Shown here: positions 42,301 through 49,956 of the stretch, piece after piece
Layout: each line of letters starts with the position of its first letter
How positions within the stretch are numbered: position 1 is the first letter of the stretch
Origin: JACCYQ01 sp036675565
GTDB lineage: Bacteria > Bacteroidota > Bacteroidia > Chitinophagales > Chitinophagaceae
Length of the DNA: 50,204 nt
Direction: 5' to 3'
Assembly (NCBI GenBank): GCA_036675565.1
Contig: JAKFER010000020.1
Location: forward strand, 1-50,204
Program-made: the position numbers and the translations under genes
The notes under the pieces: model-generated
Told to the model about the DNA's origin: nothing
Databases searched by the model: none
Seen by the model: only the letters and a program-made list of their open reading frames with translations

Positions 42301-44581
42301 CCGTTGCAAGCATACTGCCTTTCCCGCTCAATGGTTTTAATAGCTGGCTGCGAAAACACACAATTTGCAAAGCATCTTCCAAACTGAGAATGCCGGCAAT
42401 ATGCGCTGCTGCTATCTCACCCATGCTATGTCCGGTAACTGCATTGGGGATAATGCCACATGATTGCCAGAGTTCAGCAAGGGCAACCTGGATGGCAAAG
42501 ATTGCCGGTTGAATTACTTCAATTTCATTGAAACGGGATTCGGAGCCTTTATCACACAATACATTCATCAGCGACCATCCGTAACGTGCATAGATAATTT
42601 GATCAATAGTTTTAATGGCATTATAAAAAACCGGTTCTTGTTTTATCAGTTCACGTCCCATTCCATACCATTGACCACCCTGCCCGGAAAATACGAATAC
42701 AAGTTTTCTTTGCTGACCAGGAATCTCATTGCCAATAAAAGTGCCGGGATCAGGTTCTTCATGTATAAAGGCTCGAAGACTTTCGCATAGTTCTTTCCGT
42801 GAGTTACCAATTATTGATAATCGATAATCATACTGACTGCGTCTTAAACCTGCTGCTTGACATATTTCTTTTATTTCAATTGAAGCATCATCATTAATTA
42901 ATTCATGAAAGTTGCCGGCAAGCAATTGAAGTGCTTCTTTGCTTTTCCCAGATAGCGGGAGAAGTTGACAGCTTTGATCATCCGGAAGATCAGGTGCATT
43001 TATTTCTTGTTTAATGGCATCTGCTTCACCAACAACAACGTGAACATTTGTACCACCAAAACCAAAAGAACTTACTCCCGCGATGGATGTACCGGTATGT
43101 GAAGGCCACGGCATTAATACATTACTGACCTGTAGTTTAAGTTTATCGAAAGGAATGAGAGGATTAGGCGTTTGATAATGAATTGTAGGAGGAATTATTT
43201 GATGCTTCAGGCTAAGAATAACTTTGATAAACCCGGCTATACCGGCTGCTGATTCCAGGTGCCCGATATTAGTTTTTACGGAACCGATTGTACAAGATTC
43301 ATTCGTACGATCAACGCCTAACACAGCACCGATAGCCTGGGCCTCCATCGAATCACCTAAAAGTGTACCTGTTCCATGTGCTTCCACGTATTGAACATTC
43401 GCTGGAGATACACCTGCCACATCGTATGCTTCTCTTAACAAAGTTTCCTGGGCTTCGCGACTCGGGGCAATCAAACCATTGGTACGCCCATCCTGGAACA
43501 TAACACTTCCTAGAATAACAGCCTGAACAGGATCTCCATCGGCAATTGCGGACGAAAGTGGTTTAAGTAAAACAAGACCTCCGCCTTCTCCTCGAACAAA
43601 TCCATTTGCTTCAGCATCGAATGTTTTGCATCTTCCTTCCGGTGACAGTACACCAGCTTTGGTAAAAGCAATTGAATGTGCCGGCGACAATATCATATTC
43701 ACTCCACCTGCAAGTGCCATTGTGCATTCACCATTTCGCAGACTCTGACACGCTAAATGCAATGCTGCCAATGAAGAAGAACATGCTGTATCGATAGCAA
43801 TACTTGGTCCATGGAAATTATAATTGTAAGAAATGCGGTTTGCGGCGATTGATAAGGCGCTTCCTGTGCCTGAATGACCAATAATCTGTAACGGGTTATC
43901 AAATTGAAGCAGGCTGTATTCGCTTACTGAAATGCCAATGAATACTCCTGTTTTACTGCCATCCAGTTCTTCAATAACCTGGCCCGCATCATCGAGCGCT
44001 TCATACGATAACTCCAGCAGTAATCGCTGCTGCGGATCCATATGTTTTGCTTCAACAGGTGAAATATTGAAGAAGAAAGGATCGAACTGATCGATATTAT
44101 CAAGGAAACCACCCCAACAGGAAATTGATTTGCCTGGAACTGAAGGATCTGGGTTATAAAAGGCTTTCTTATTCCACCGCGTTTCCGGTACTTCAGATAT
44201 TGCATCGACACCGTCATGAAGTAATTTCCAGAAAGCTTCAGGATCCTTTGCTCCCGGAAAACGGCAACTCATTCCAATAACTGCAATGGGTTCCGATGAG
44301 TTAATTGCGGGAGAATTAATAAAGGAATCGGGTTTTATTTTTTCCTGGTTTCTGGCAAGATGATCAGCAAGTGATACAATATTGGGATAATCATAAACTA
44401 GTGTAGGTGAGAGACGACGACCAAGGAATTCTTCTAATTCGCCGGAAAGTATTACTGAATCAATCGAGGATAATCCATAAGCCGAAAATTTTTCATGGAT
44501 ATTAATAGTACCAGGACTTATATTAAGCAACTCAGCGATATGCATGATCAGCCAATCCTGTATTTCTCTATTATTATGCAT
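39395..44581 (-). CDS. Polyketide synthase ACP-KS-AT-DH-KR (C-terminal ACP out of frame)
   Basis: A 1728-residue type I PKS. Domains: ACP residues 1-80 (YGLSSIDS, Ser39 the likely attachment site), KS 97-520 (Cys267 in IDTACSSSLAALHLA, His402 in VEAHGTGT, His441 in NIGHLESAAG), AT 625-930 (FSGQGGQWYGMG, Ser719 in GHSMGE), DH 990-1275 (His1025 in GDHRIGNEILFP, Asp1196 in HPVILDG), KR 1290-1715 (TGGLGSLG, B-type motif LDD 1614-1616, Tyr1671). There is no enoylreductase, so a trans-enoyl or beta-hydroxy product is expected. The AT shows VASH (819-822) and EVIQPA, closer to methylmalonyl- than malonyl-type motifs, but mixed. The N-terminal ACP should receive the fatty acid from the FAAL. The frame ends just after KR. 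Confidence 0.92.
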   Translation of the reverse strand: MHNNREIQDWLIMHIAELLNISPGTINIHEKFSAYGLSSIDSVILSGELEEFLGRRLSPTLVYDYPNIVSLADHLARNQEKIKPDSFINSPAINSSEPIAVIGMSCRFPGAKDPEAFWKLLHDGVDAISEVPETRWNKKAFYNPDPSVPGKSISCWGGFLDNIDQFDPFFFNISPVEAKHMDPQQRLLLELSYEALDDAGQVIEELDGSKTGVFIGISVSEYSLLQFDNPLQIIGHSGTGSALSIAANRISYNYNFHGPSIAIDTACSSSLAALHLACQSLRNGECTMALAGGVNMILSPAHSIAFTKAGVLSPEGRCKTFDAEANGFVRGEGGGLVLLKPLSSAIADGDPVQAVILGSVMFQDGRTNGLIAPSREAQETLLREAYDVAGVSPANVQYVEAHGTGTLLGDSMEAQAIGAVLGVDRTNESCTIGSVKTNIGHLESAAGIAGFIKVILSLKHQIIPPTIHYQTPNPLIPFDKLKLQVSNVLMPWPSHTGTSIAGVSSFGFGGTNVHVVVGEADAIKQEINAPDLPDDQSCQLLPLSGKSKEALQLLAGNFHELINDDASIEIKEICQAAGLRRSQYDYRLSIIGNSRKELCESLRAFIHEEPDPGTFIGNEIPGQQRKLVFVFSGQGGQWYGMGRELIKQEPVFYNAIKTIDQIIYARYGWSLMNVLCDKGSESRFNEIEVIQPAIFAIQVALAELWQSCGIIPNAVTGHSMGEIAAAHIAGILSLEDALQIVCFRSQLLKPLSGKGSMLATELSAIQAENILKDFDKDISIAVINGHASTVLSGHPVTIKKVKEHLEKQNLYCKLVNVDVASHCPQMDSLRTELIDGLSELNPLIPSIPFYSTVTGSRGDELLFNAQYWMDNIRKPVMFSVVIDELLKDGYTDFIEIGPHPVLLGSIQLTLQTSHRHVGLFPSLLREEPEREVMLRTLGQLYTKGYNVAWKKLYSTPRKYVKLPMIQWQKQRYWIDKKFSGSKNAWLQTGQMHPLLGERMYLANSPNSFLWQTSFDDVVMSLLGDHRIGNEILFPAAGYIEMALQSAKETGINNYFTVSDFVFNESMILHEGNTRTIQSILTPAEKDSFTFSIYSRTSEKVNWTLHASCVLKKNPATDVFKTSNGMHHDSIIQQSTSQFTADKFYNLLQTRGIEYGPGFRVVQQIWTKDDESIGQIILHGSLQYDSEQYQIHPVILDGCLQVLAITQDALEEHSFYLPTGCKQIRFFNKPNGNIWSHVSLNPVSESGTDALSADIRLYDDNGHTIAELVGFTLQRTSRHVRRLLSEQDSWLYQLQWKIKNESCTSVLFPSEKKHWMILADDEGVGKKLAEQMEANGDHCHLLFCSEAKEKMNNGNNESLIEVIEKKVNEISSPLYGVIHMWSLSTPATPDTKGSTGAIQMYGCNSLLNLVQVLAKRIAGMPRLWLISRDAQFVNQIEPLAIEQSPIWGLGKVISLELPELKCVRIDIDPQQPDAESISLLIKELSTDGREDQIAYRDGVRFVHRLLPFTLKTSINSPALIFKSDSTYLITGGLGSLGIKTAEWMSQRGAKHLVLLGRNKPSTCVMNMVDQLRHKGVEILILQSDVSDAVQLNNVFEKINNEMPVLRGVIHAAGILDDGSLLNLNEDRVKKVMTPKVDGTWNLHLATLDLPLDFFVLFSSAVSVLGSPGQGNYAAASTYLDAFAWYRRNLKLPAISINWGPWAEVGLAAETIERLKEKCNNPTSYQGYKN
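39398..39441 (-). other. Frameshift window joining PKS KR to the downstream carrier domain
   Basis: Minus-strand frame A (PKS) stops at 39395-39397. Frame B, which encodes the carrier domain, is open from the TAA at 39442-39444 onward and encodes PKS-like linker (QHLIKVIKIDRGLEILEQLL) before any ATG. Only a shift of +1 (or loss of one base) inside this window joins them. An A5 run in the coding strand (39434-39438) inside KEKCNN is the likeliest slip site. Confidence 0.7.
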
Positions 44582-44653
44582 GCCAGAAGAAAATTTTTTA
44601 GTAAAAAGAAATACATTTTATTATTCAGCTATTCCTTATGTGATTTTTCAAAA

Positions 44654-45961
44654 CTATTTTTTTGAACGATTGCCGCCTACCTGCATCTGCCAGAACGCAG
44701 TCATACCAGGCCGCCGGTCAATTGTGCCTTGTTGGTTATCATCACTCATTTTATTCCACATCAGCGGATATGCTTCAACTGCTGGTACATCCTTCATCTC
44801 GCCGGGTTTCTGTATTTTTTGTTGCGCTTCGACAATGAATGGCGCTAACATTTCATATTTTTTCTTCTCACGTATCAATTCTCTTTCTTTGAATTGTGGC
44901 AGCACTTCAGTTCCAAAAAGCTCAAGTGATTTGCAGATATGTTCATGTTTATAGTTTCCGCTTTGTTGTAGAAAGATCAATTGATCAACTCCTGCATCTT
45001 CCAGTTCCCGAAAATTCTCTATCAAATGTTCAGGATTTCCAATACCTCTCATACCGGCTTTCTTGCGTTCCCGTTCAATCTTTTCAATTCCTGATGTCGG
45101 TATATTTTTAAATTCATTCCAAAGGTTTGTTTTGCCTGGAACATGGCTGCCATCCCTCCAGTAGTGACCTAATCCGTATGCAAAAAAGTGTGCTCCTTCC
45201 ATTCCCTGTAACAATGCTGTTTCATGATCACTGTGACACATAAAACCGGTGAGCATAGCAACATTAGGGTTCACTGATTGTGCAATAGGCAAGCAATTGT
45301 TTTTAAAAGTTTCATAATATTCATCCACCCAGAATTTAGCTTCTTCTGCATTTACAAAAGCAAAGGTTAATCCACCCATACCTAACTGAGCAGCGAGTTG
45401 CAGGCTGTCCCGGTTGGAGCATGCTGCCCATACTGGAGGATGAGGTTTCTGCATTGGTTTGGGTACAATATTTCTGTGGGGCATCGAAAAATATTTCCCG
45501 TTGTATCCGGGATACGGATCCATGCACATCATTTTTGCAGTTTCCCGAACTGCTTCTGCCCACATCGGACGTTTATCTACAAAGTCAACACCAAAACCTT
45601 CGAGCTCCATTCGCGAACCTGATTCGCCGGTGCCCCATTCAACACGGCCACCACTTATGATATCGAGTGTTGCAAGACGTTCTGCAATTCTGGCCGGGTG
45701 ATTAACTTTTGGTGACATGATGGTAATACCATGTCCGAGCCTTATATTTTTGGTGCGTTGACTACATGCAGCAAGAAAAACTTCAGGAGCAGATGAATGA
45801 CAGTATTCTTCAAGAAAATGATGTTCCTGTACCCAGACATAATCAATACCAATACGGTCTGCTAATTCAACCTGTTCTAATGCTTCATTAAAAAGCCTTG
45901 CCTCATCTCCATTATTCCATGGGCGGGGTAATTGCAGGTCGATAAATATTCCAAATTTCAT
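44654..45961 (-). CDS. Luciferase-like flavin monooxygenase (LLM class)
   Basis: A 435-residue TIM-barrel monooxygenase: MKFGIFIDLQLPRPW start, EQVELADRIGIDYVWVQEHH, IRLGHGITIMSPKVNHPARI and ATLDIISGGRVEWGTGESGS are classic for the bacterial luciferase superfamily. It would use reduced FMN and O2 to hydroxylate or Baeyer-Villiger-oxidise a substrate, probably carrier-bound. About 90 residues after the usual barrel end are an extra, partly charged C-terminal tail of unknown role. Its ATG overlaps the FAAL stop (ATGA), and the PKS follows by 72 bp, so it acts at the fatty acyl-loading stage or on the first PKS intermediate. Confidence 0.85.
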   Translation of the reverse strand: MKFGIFIDLQLPRPWNNGDEARLFNEALEQVELADRIGIDYVWVQEHHFLEEYCHSSAPEVFLAACSQRTKNIRLGHGITIMSPKVNHPARIAERLATLDIISGGRVEWGTGESGSRMELEGFGVDFVDKRPMWAEAVRETAKMMCMDPYPGYNGKYFSMPHRNIVPKPMQKPHPPVWAACSNRDSLQLAAQLGMGGLTFAFVNAEEAKFWVDEYYETFKNNCLPIAQSVNPNVAMLTGFMCHSDHETALLQGMEGAHFFAYGLGHYWRDGSHVPGKTNLWNEFKNIPTSGIEKIERERKKAGMRGIGNPEHLIENFRELEDAGVDQLIFLQQSGNYKHEHICKSLELFGTEVLPQFKERELIREKKKYEMLAPFIVEAQQKIQKPGEMKDVPAVEAYPLMWNKMSDDNQQGTIDRRPGMTAFWQMQVGGNRSKK

Positions 45962-47682
45962 GTTAATGCGATTTCATTCATGCTCCCGGCTATGTAATTG
46001 GTTTTGCAGAGATAGTGTTTTATTTTACCACTGGTAGTCCTTGGTATTCCGCCCGGACTGATTAGCCTGATATCGTCGACATGCAACTCGTGGTGTATCG
46101 CTACAGCCTGGCGGATAGCCTTTTTAACTTCCTCTGCCTTTACAGCAATTTTATGTTCAATCTCTGCAATGACGATGATGTCTTCACTTTCAGAATTGTT
46201 GATTGAAAAAACTGCGGATCCTGACAACCTGATGGCGGGATGAGATTTTTCTACTGTTCTTTCTATGTCATGAGAATAGTGATTTTTGCCATCGGAGATA
46301 ATCAGGTTCTTTATACGACCTGTTATATATAACTCTCCATCATGAAGAAAACCAAGATCACCGGTTCGTAAGAAAGGCCCTTCATTAAAGTCGGACAATC
46401 GGGCACCAAAAGTGAATTCAGTTTCCAAAGGTTTATTCCAATAACCACTTGCAACGCATGGTCCACTCACCCAAATTTCCCCGATTTGGTCCGCAGGGCC
46501 AGGTGCCAGCGTAAGTGCATTTACAATTCTTATTTTCTGATTGGGCATGTTTTTTCCGCAACTTACCAGCGTCCGGGTGTCCTCACTTTTGTTAGGTGAG
46601 ATTATGACCTGGTTTTGTTCAAGCCCCGAAGTCATCAAATTTTGTATTACAGGAGATCTTGATTTTGGCGCTCCAACGACCATTAATGTTGCCTCGGCTA
46701 AACCGTAACAAGGTAAAAAAGCTTCACGACGAAAACCGCAAGGGGAAAAGTAGTTTGCAAATTGCTCCAATGTTTTATTATAGATTGGTTCGGCACCGTT
46801 AAATGCAACTTCCCAGGAGCTAAGATCAAGTTGTTCTCTTTGTTCCGGCTTTACCTTCCTGGTACATAAATCATAAGCGAAATTTGGGCCTCCACTGCAG
46901 GTGGCATGGAAACGAGAGATCGCCTGGAGCCACCGAAAAGGTCGTTGCAGAAACATCAAATGAGGCATCAAAGTAACAGGGTATCCTGTGTAAAGTGATT
47001 GTAATATTCCAATCAGTCCCATATCATGATATGGCGGCAACCAAAAGACCGTTTCACTTTTACTTGTTAGTCCGAAAGACTCCTCGATAAAGCCCAGGTT
47101 ATGCATTAAATTGCTATGAGTTACCATTACACCTCTCGGTATGGTTGTAGAACCAGATGTGTATTGGAGAAATGCTGTATCGTTTCCTGCAATACCAGTT
47201 TGTTGCCATTTCTCAGCTAAATCATTGATATCATCATCTCTGTCTGTTACCAGAAACTTTATGTTACCAAATTTATCCCTAATTGTATTTTTAGAATTTA
47301 TATTCTCAAAGAGCATCGAGGTTAACAGTGCTACGGAAGGCTTAGCGTCATCAGCTATACGAAAAATTGTCGGTAACGTTTTTTCGAGTCGATTGGGATG
47401 AGGGGGGTAAGCAGGAATGGCTATGACCCTGGCATACAGGCAACCAAAATATGCTACAATAAAATCCAAACCCGGTGGAAAAAGTATCAATGCCCGATCG
47501 CCAACTCTTGCAGAAGACTGGAGTAATGCTGCAATTGAACGTGCACGTCGATCCAGTTCTTGATAGGACAAACAAACTTCGTTATATTCTCCATCTACCA
47601 GGAATCGATAAGCCAACTGGTGTGGCTGGTTCTTTGCCCGCCACTGTAAAATATCAACCAGCGAGTTTGGCTTTTGCAGCAT
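45958..47682 (-). CDS. Fatty acyl-AMP ligase (FAAL)
   Basis: A 574-residue adenylating enzyme of the FAAL class, which activates a fatty acid as acyl-AMP and passes it to an ACP, not to CoA. Motifs are LQYTSGSTTIPRGVMVTHSN, the FAAL-typical WLPPYHDMGLIGILQSLYTG, VTLMPHLMFLQRPFRWLQAI and EVAFNGAEPI, then FLRTGDLGFLHDGELYITGR and the C-terminal GGIPRTTSGKIKHY. It heads the FAAL-LLM-PKS-ACP-NRPS operon, and the PKS starts with an ACP, the expected acceptor. Its control region is shared with the divergent OleA-like gene. Confidence 0.92.
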   Translation of the reverse strand: MLQKPNSLVDILQWRAKNQPHQLAYRFLVDGEYNEVCLSYQELDRRARSIAALLQSSARVGDRALILFPPGLDFIVAYFGCLYARVIAIPAYPPHPNRLEKTLPTIFRIADDAKPSVALLTSMLFENINSKNTIRDKFGNIKFLVTDRDDDINDLAEKWQQTGIAGNDTAFLQYTSGSTTIPRGVMVTHSNLMHNLGFIEESFGLTSKSETVFWLPPYHDMGLIGILQSLYTGYPVTLMPHLMFLQRPFRWLQAISRFHATCSGGPNFAYDLCTRKVKPEQREQLDLSSWEVAFNGAEPIYNKTLEQFANYFSPCGFRREAFLPCYGLAEATLMVVGAPKSRSPVIQNLMTSGLEQNQVIISPNKSEDTRTLVSCGKNMPNQKIRIVNALTLAPGPADQIGEIWVSGPCVASGYWNKPLETEFTFGARLSDFNEGPFLRTGDLGFLHDGELYITGRIKNLIISDGKNHYSHDIERTVEKSHPAIRLSGSAVFSINNSESEDIIVIAEIEHKIAVKAEEVKKAIRQAVAIHHELHVDDIRLISPGGIPRTTSGKIKHYLCKTNYIAGSMNEIALT

Positions 47683-47851
47683 ATAAAGACATTAAAAAAT
47701 GATCCCTTATCAAAATGAAAATAACACGTCAATGATCAGCATCGGAGGAAAAAATACTTTTGTTATAGTAGTCTCCAGTTAAAAACCATACACATCTAAT
47801 GTAAAGTTTTTTCCGGGAAAATAAACTTACTTTTAAACTATGTGATCTTTA

Positions 47852-47890
47852 AATTGGCAGTTACCAGGTTATTTTTTGTAACTGGGAATT
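47852..47890. promoter_or_regulatory. Long inverted repeat before the OleA-like gene
   Basis: AATTggCAGTTAC (47852-47864) and GTAACTGggAATT (47878-47890) are mirror arms with a T-rich 13-nt spacer. It lies 32 bp upstream of the OleA-like start and inside the divergent gap with the FAAL operon. It could be an operator for both sides, or a 5' leader hairpin. Confidence 0.5.
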
Positions 47891-47922
47891 ATTATGCTAA
47901 ACTCAAGTTCTAATCTGGAACT

Positions 47923-49938
47923 ATGGATATAAAACAGAACACCATCATTGAGAGTATAGGCACTTATCTTCCTTCTAAATCTTGTTCCACTGCCGAAGTA
48001 TTACAGGGTTGTAAAAACAAAATACAGTTCCCGCTGGAAAATATAACTGGAATCAAAACAAGACGAGTGGCGGGCGAGGGTGAATTTTCCATTGACCTGG
48101 CAAAAAAGGCAGTTGCTGATTGCCTGGCTAATTCAAAATATAATCCACCTGATATTGATCTCCTGGTCTGCTGTAATATTTCCAGGTGGGATGGCCCGGG
48201 AATGATTTGTTTTGAACCAAACACTTCAATTAAACTCAAAAAACATTTCGGTTTCTCAGTCGCATTAGTCTTTGATATAGCCAATGCTTGTGCCGGTATG
48301 TTTACCGGAATTCATGTTTTAAATTCATTTATCAGGACAGGTGCTATCAGGCGGGGCATGGTAGTGAGTGGAGAATATATCACACATCTTACCAAAACAG
48401 CACAAAAGGAAATTGATGGTTTTATGGATCAACGGCTTGCATGCCTGACATTGGGTGATGCAGCTGCAGCATTGATATTAGAGAAAGCTACAGATAGTCA
48501 AACCGGTTTCCAGGAATTTAAACTTCAGACTTTCGGCCGGTACAGTCCTTTTTGTGTTGCCAAAGCATCAGCAGGTGGCGGATTTATTATGCATACAGAT
48601 TCGGTGAACTTAACAGACGTAGCAATTAAATCCGGTGCAGCTCATTCAATAAATACAATGAACCGTGCTGAATGGCCGCCAGAAAGTTTTCAGCATTTGG
48701 TGATGCATCAAACATCAAGGATGACACTTAATAGTGCAAGCCGTGAAATAAATCGCTTACTAAAAAACAGGATCAGCCGTGATGACAATACCATTAATAA
48801 CCTGGAACAGCGGGGTAATACTGCTTCCACAGCGCACTTCATAGCCATTGCAGATGAAATCAAAAACAATAAGATCAATACTGGTGACAGAGTGGTATTT
48901 AGTATCTCTGCTTCAGGTCTCACTACAGGTACAGCGCTTTATGTTTTTGATGATTTGCCTGATCGTTTAAGACAAGGGAAATCAAACAATAGGGGTCATA
49001 TTGAAAATTTGGCAAGGTTTGTTAGTTCGGTTTCAAACCATGTTAATACCAGGATTCGTATTGAAAGTGTAGGAACAATACCTCCTGAGATAACTGGTAA
49101 AAAAAGTTCTATTGAATCACTTAAATATGCTGCCACAAATTGTCTTCATAATTCCTCTTATGTATGCGATGAAGTTGATTTGTTGATTTTTGCCGGCATT
49201 TATCGCAGTGAATATATTTTGGAGCCAGCATTTGCAGCATTGCTCGCCGGAGAGTTGGATATGAATGCTACTGCATCAGCAGATGATAGTAAGAAAACAC
49301 TTGCCTTTGATATTTTCAATGGCTCGGTTGGGTTTCTTAATGCATGCTATGTTGCACAACAAATGATATCAGCAAAAAGCTGCCATACGGCTATGGTTAT
49401 TGCCGCAGAATATGAAAATAATTCCGGCCTGCCATCAAATGAACTGATGGGAATTCGTGAAACAGGATCAGCATTTGTACTTGATGCAGCTCCATCGGGT
49501 AACTATGGGTTTTCCAGATTTTTATTCAAATATGATTTGGAATCGCAGGATGCATACACGACTTATTATAAAACCAGCGAAGCTGATTCATACCTTAATA
49601 TTGAAAAAGACACCAATCTCGATGAGATATATATTAACTGCATTTTACCTGCTGTACAGGAATTGATGCAGGTAGAAGGACTTGATCTTAATAAGATAGA
49701 TATAGTTTTTCCTCCGCAAATTTCGTCCAAATTTATTTCGAATCTGAGTAAGAGTTTAAATCTTCCATTAGAAAAGTTTGTTGATGTTGTTGGAGAAGAT
49801 CCGGATTTATTTTCCTCCTCACTACCTTATGCTTTTGAGCATGCGCATAAAAAAAATCTTGTCAAGCCAGGCGATATTGGACTAATGATTTCTGTTGGCT
49901 CTGGGTTGCAGGTTGGATGTGCTATTTACCATTTTTGA
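47923..49938 (+). CDS. Fused double OleA/KAS III-like thiolase (active domain + pseudo-domain)
   Basis: A 671-residue fusion of two KAS III/OleA-type thiolase domains, each about 330 residues. Domain 1 (residues 1-345) keeps Cys123 (FDIANACAGM), His262 (VMHQTS) and Asn299 (GNTAST). Domain 2 (370-671) has Ser468 (FDIFNGSVGF) in place of Cys, Pro598 in place of His and Ser631 in place of Asn, so it should not form an acyl-enzyme. Both domains keep the Glu-Pro that in OleA is the across-dimer catalytic Glu117: Glu98 (CFEPNTS) and Glu434 (YILEPAF). Thus domain 2 may supply that Glu to domain 1. OleA condenses two fatty acyl-CoAs head to head; the lipstatin pair LstA/LstB does this as a heterodimer. 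No separate oleA is seen next to oleBCD. Confidence 0.85.
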   Translation: MDIKQNTIIESIGTYLPSKSCSTAEVLQGCKNKIQFPLENITGIKTRRVAGEGEFSIDLAKKAVADCLANSKYNPPDIDLLVCCNISRWDGPGMICFEPNTSIKLKKHFGFSVALVFDIANACAGMFTGIHVLNSFIRTGAIRRGMVVSGEYITHLTKTAQKEIDGFMDQRLACLTLGDAAAALILEKATDSQTGFQEFKLQTFGRYSPFCVAKASAGGGFIMHTDSVNLTDVAIKSGAAHSINTMNRAEWPPESFQHLVMHQTSRMTLNSASREINRLLKNRISRDDNTINNLEQRGNTASTAHFIAIADEIKNNKINTGDRVVFSISASGLTTGTALYVFDDLPDRLRQGKSNNRGHIENLARFVSSVSNHVNTRIRIESVGTIPPEITGKKSSIESLKYAATNCLHNSSYVCDEVDLLIFAGIYRSEYILEPAFAALLAGELDMNATASADDSKKTLAFDIFNGSVGFLNACYVAQQMISAKSCHTAMVIAAEYENNSGLPSNELMGIRETGSAFVLDAAPSGNYGFSRFLFKYDLESQDAYTTYYKTSEADSYLNIEKDTNLDEIYINCILPAVQELMQVEGLDLNKIDIVFPPQISSKFISNLSKSLNLPLEKFVDVVGEDPDLFSSSLPYAFEHAHKKNLVKPGDIGLMISVGSGLQVGCAIYHF

Positions 49939-49956
49939 ATTTTAGATATCATAAAT

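Noticed and set aside
35694..47682. Repeated ligase and carrier motifs considered as duplicated DNA
   Set aside because: They are separate members of broad families (FAAL, A domain, ACP, PCP) with different motif details, not copied DNA.
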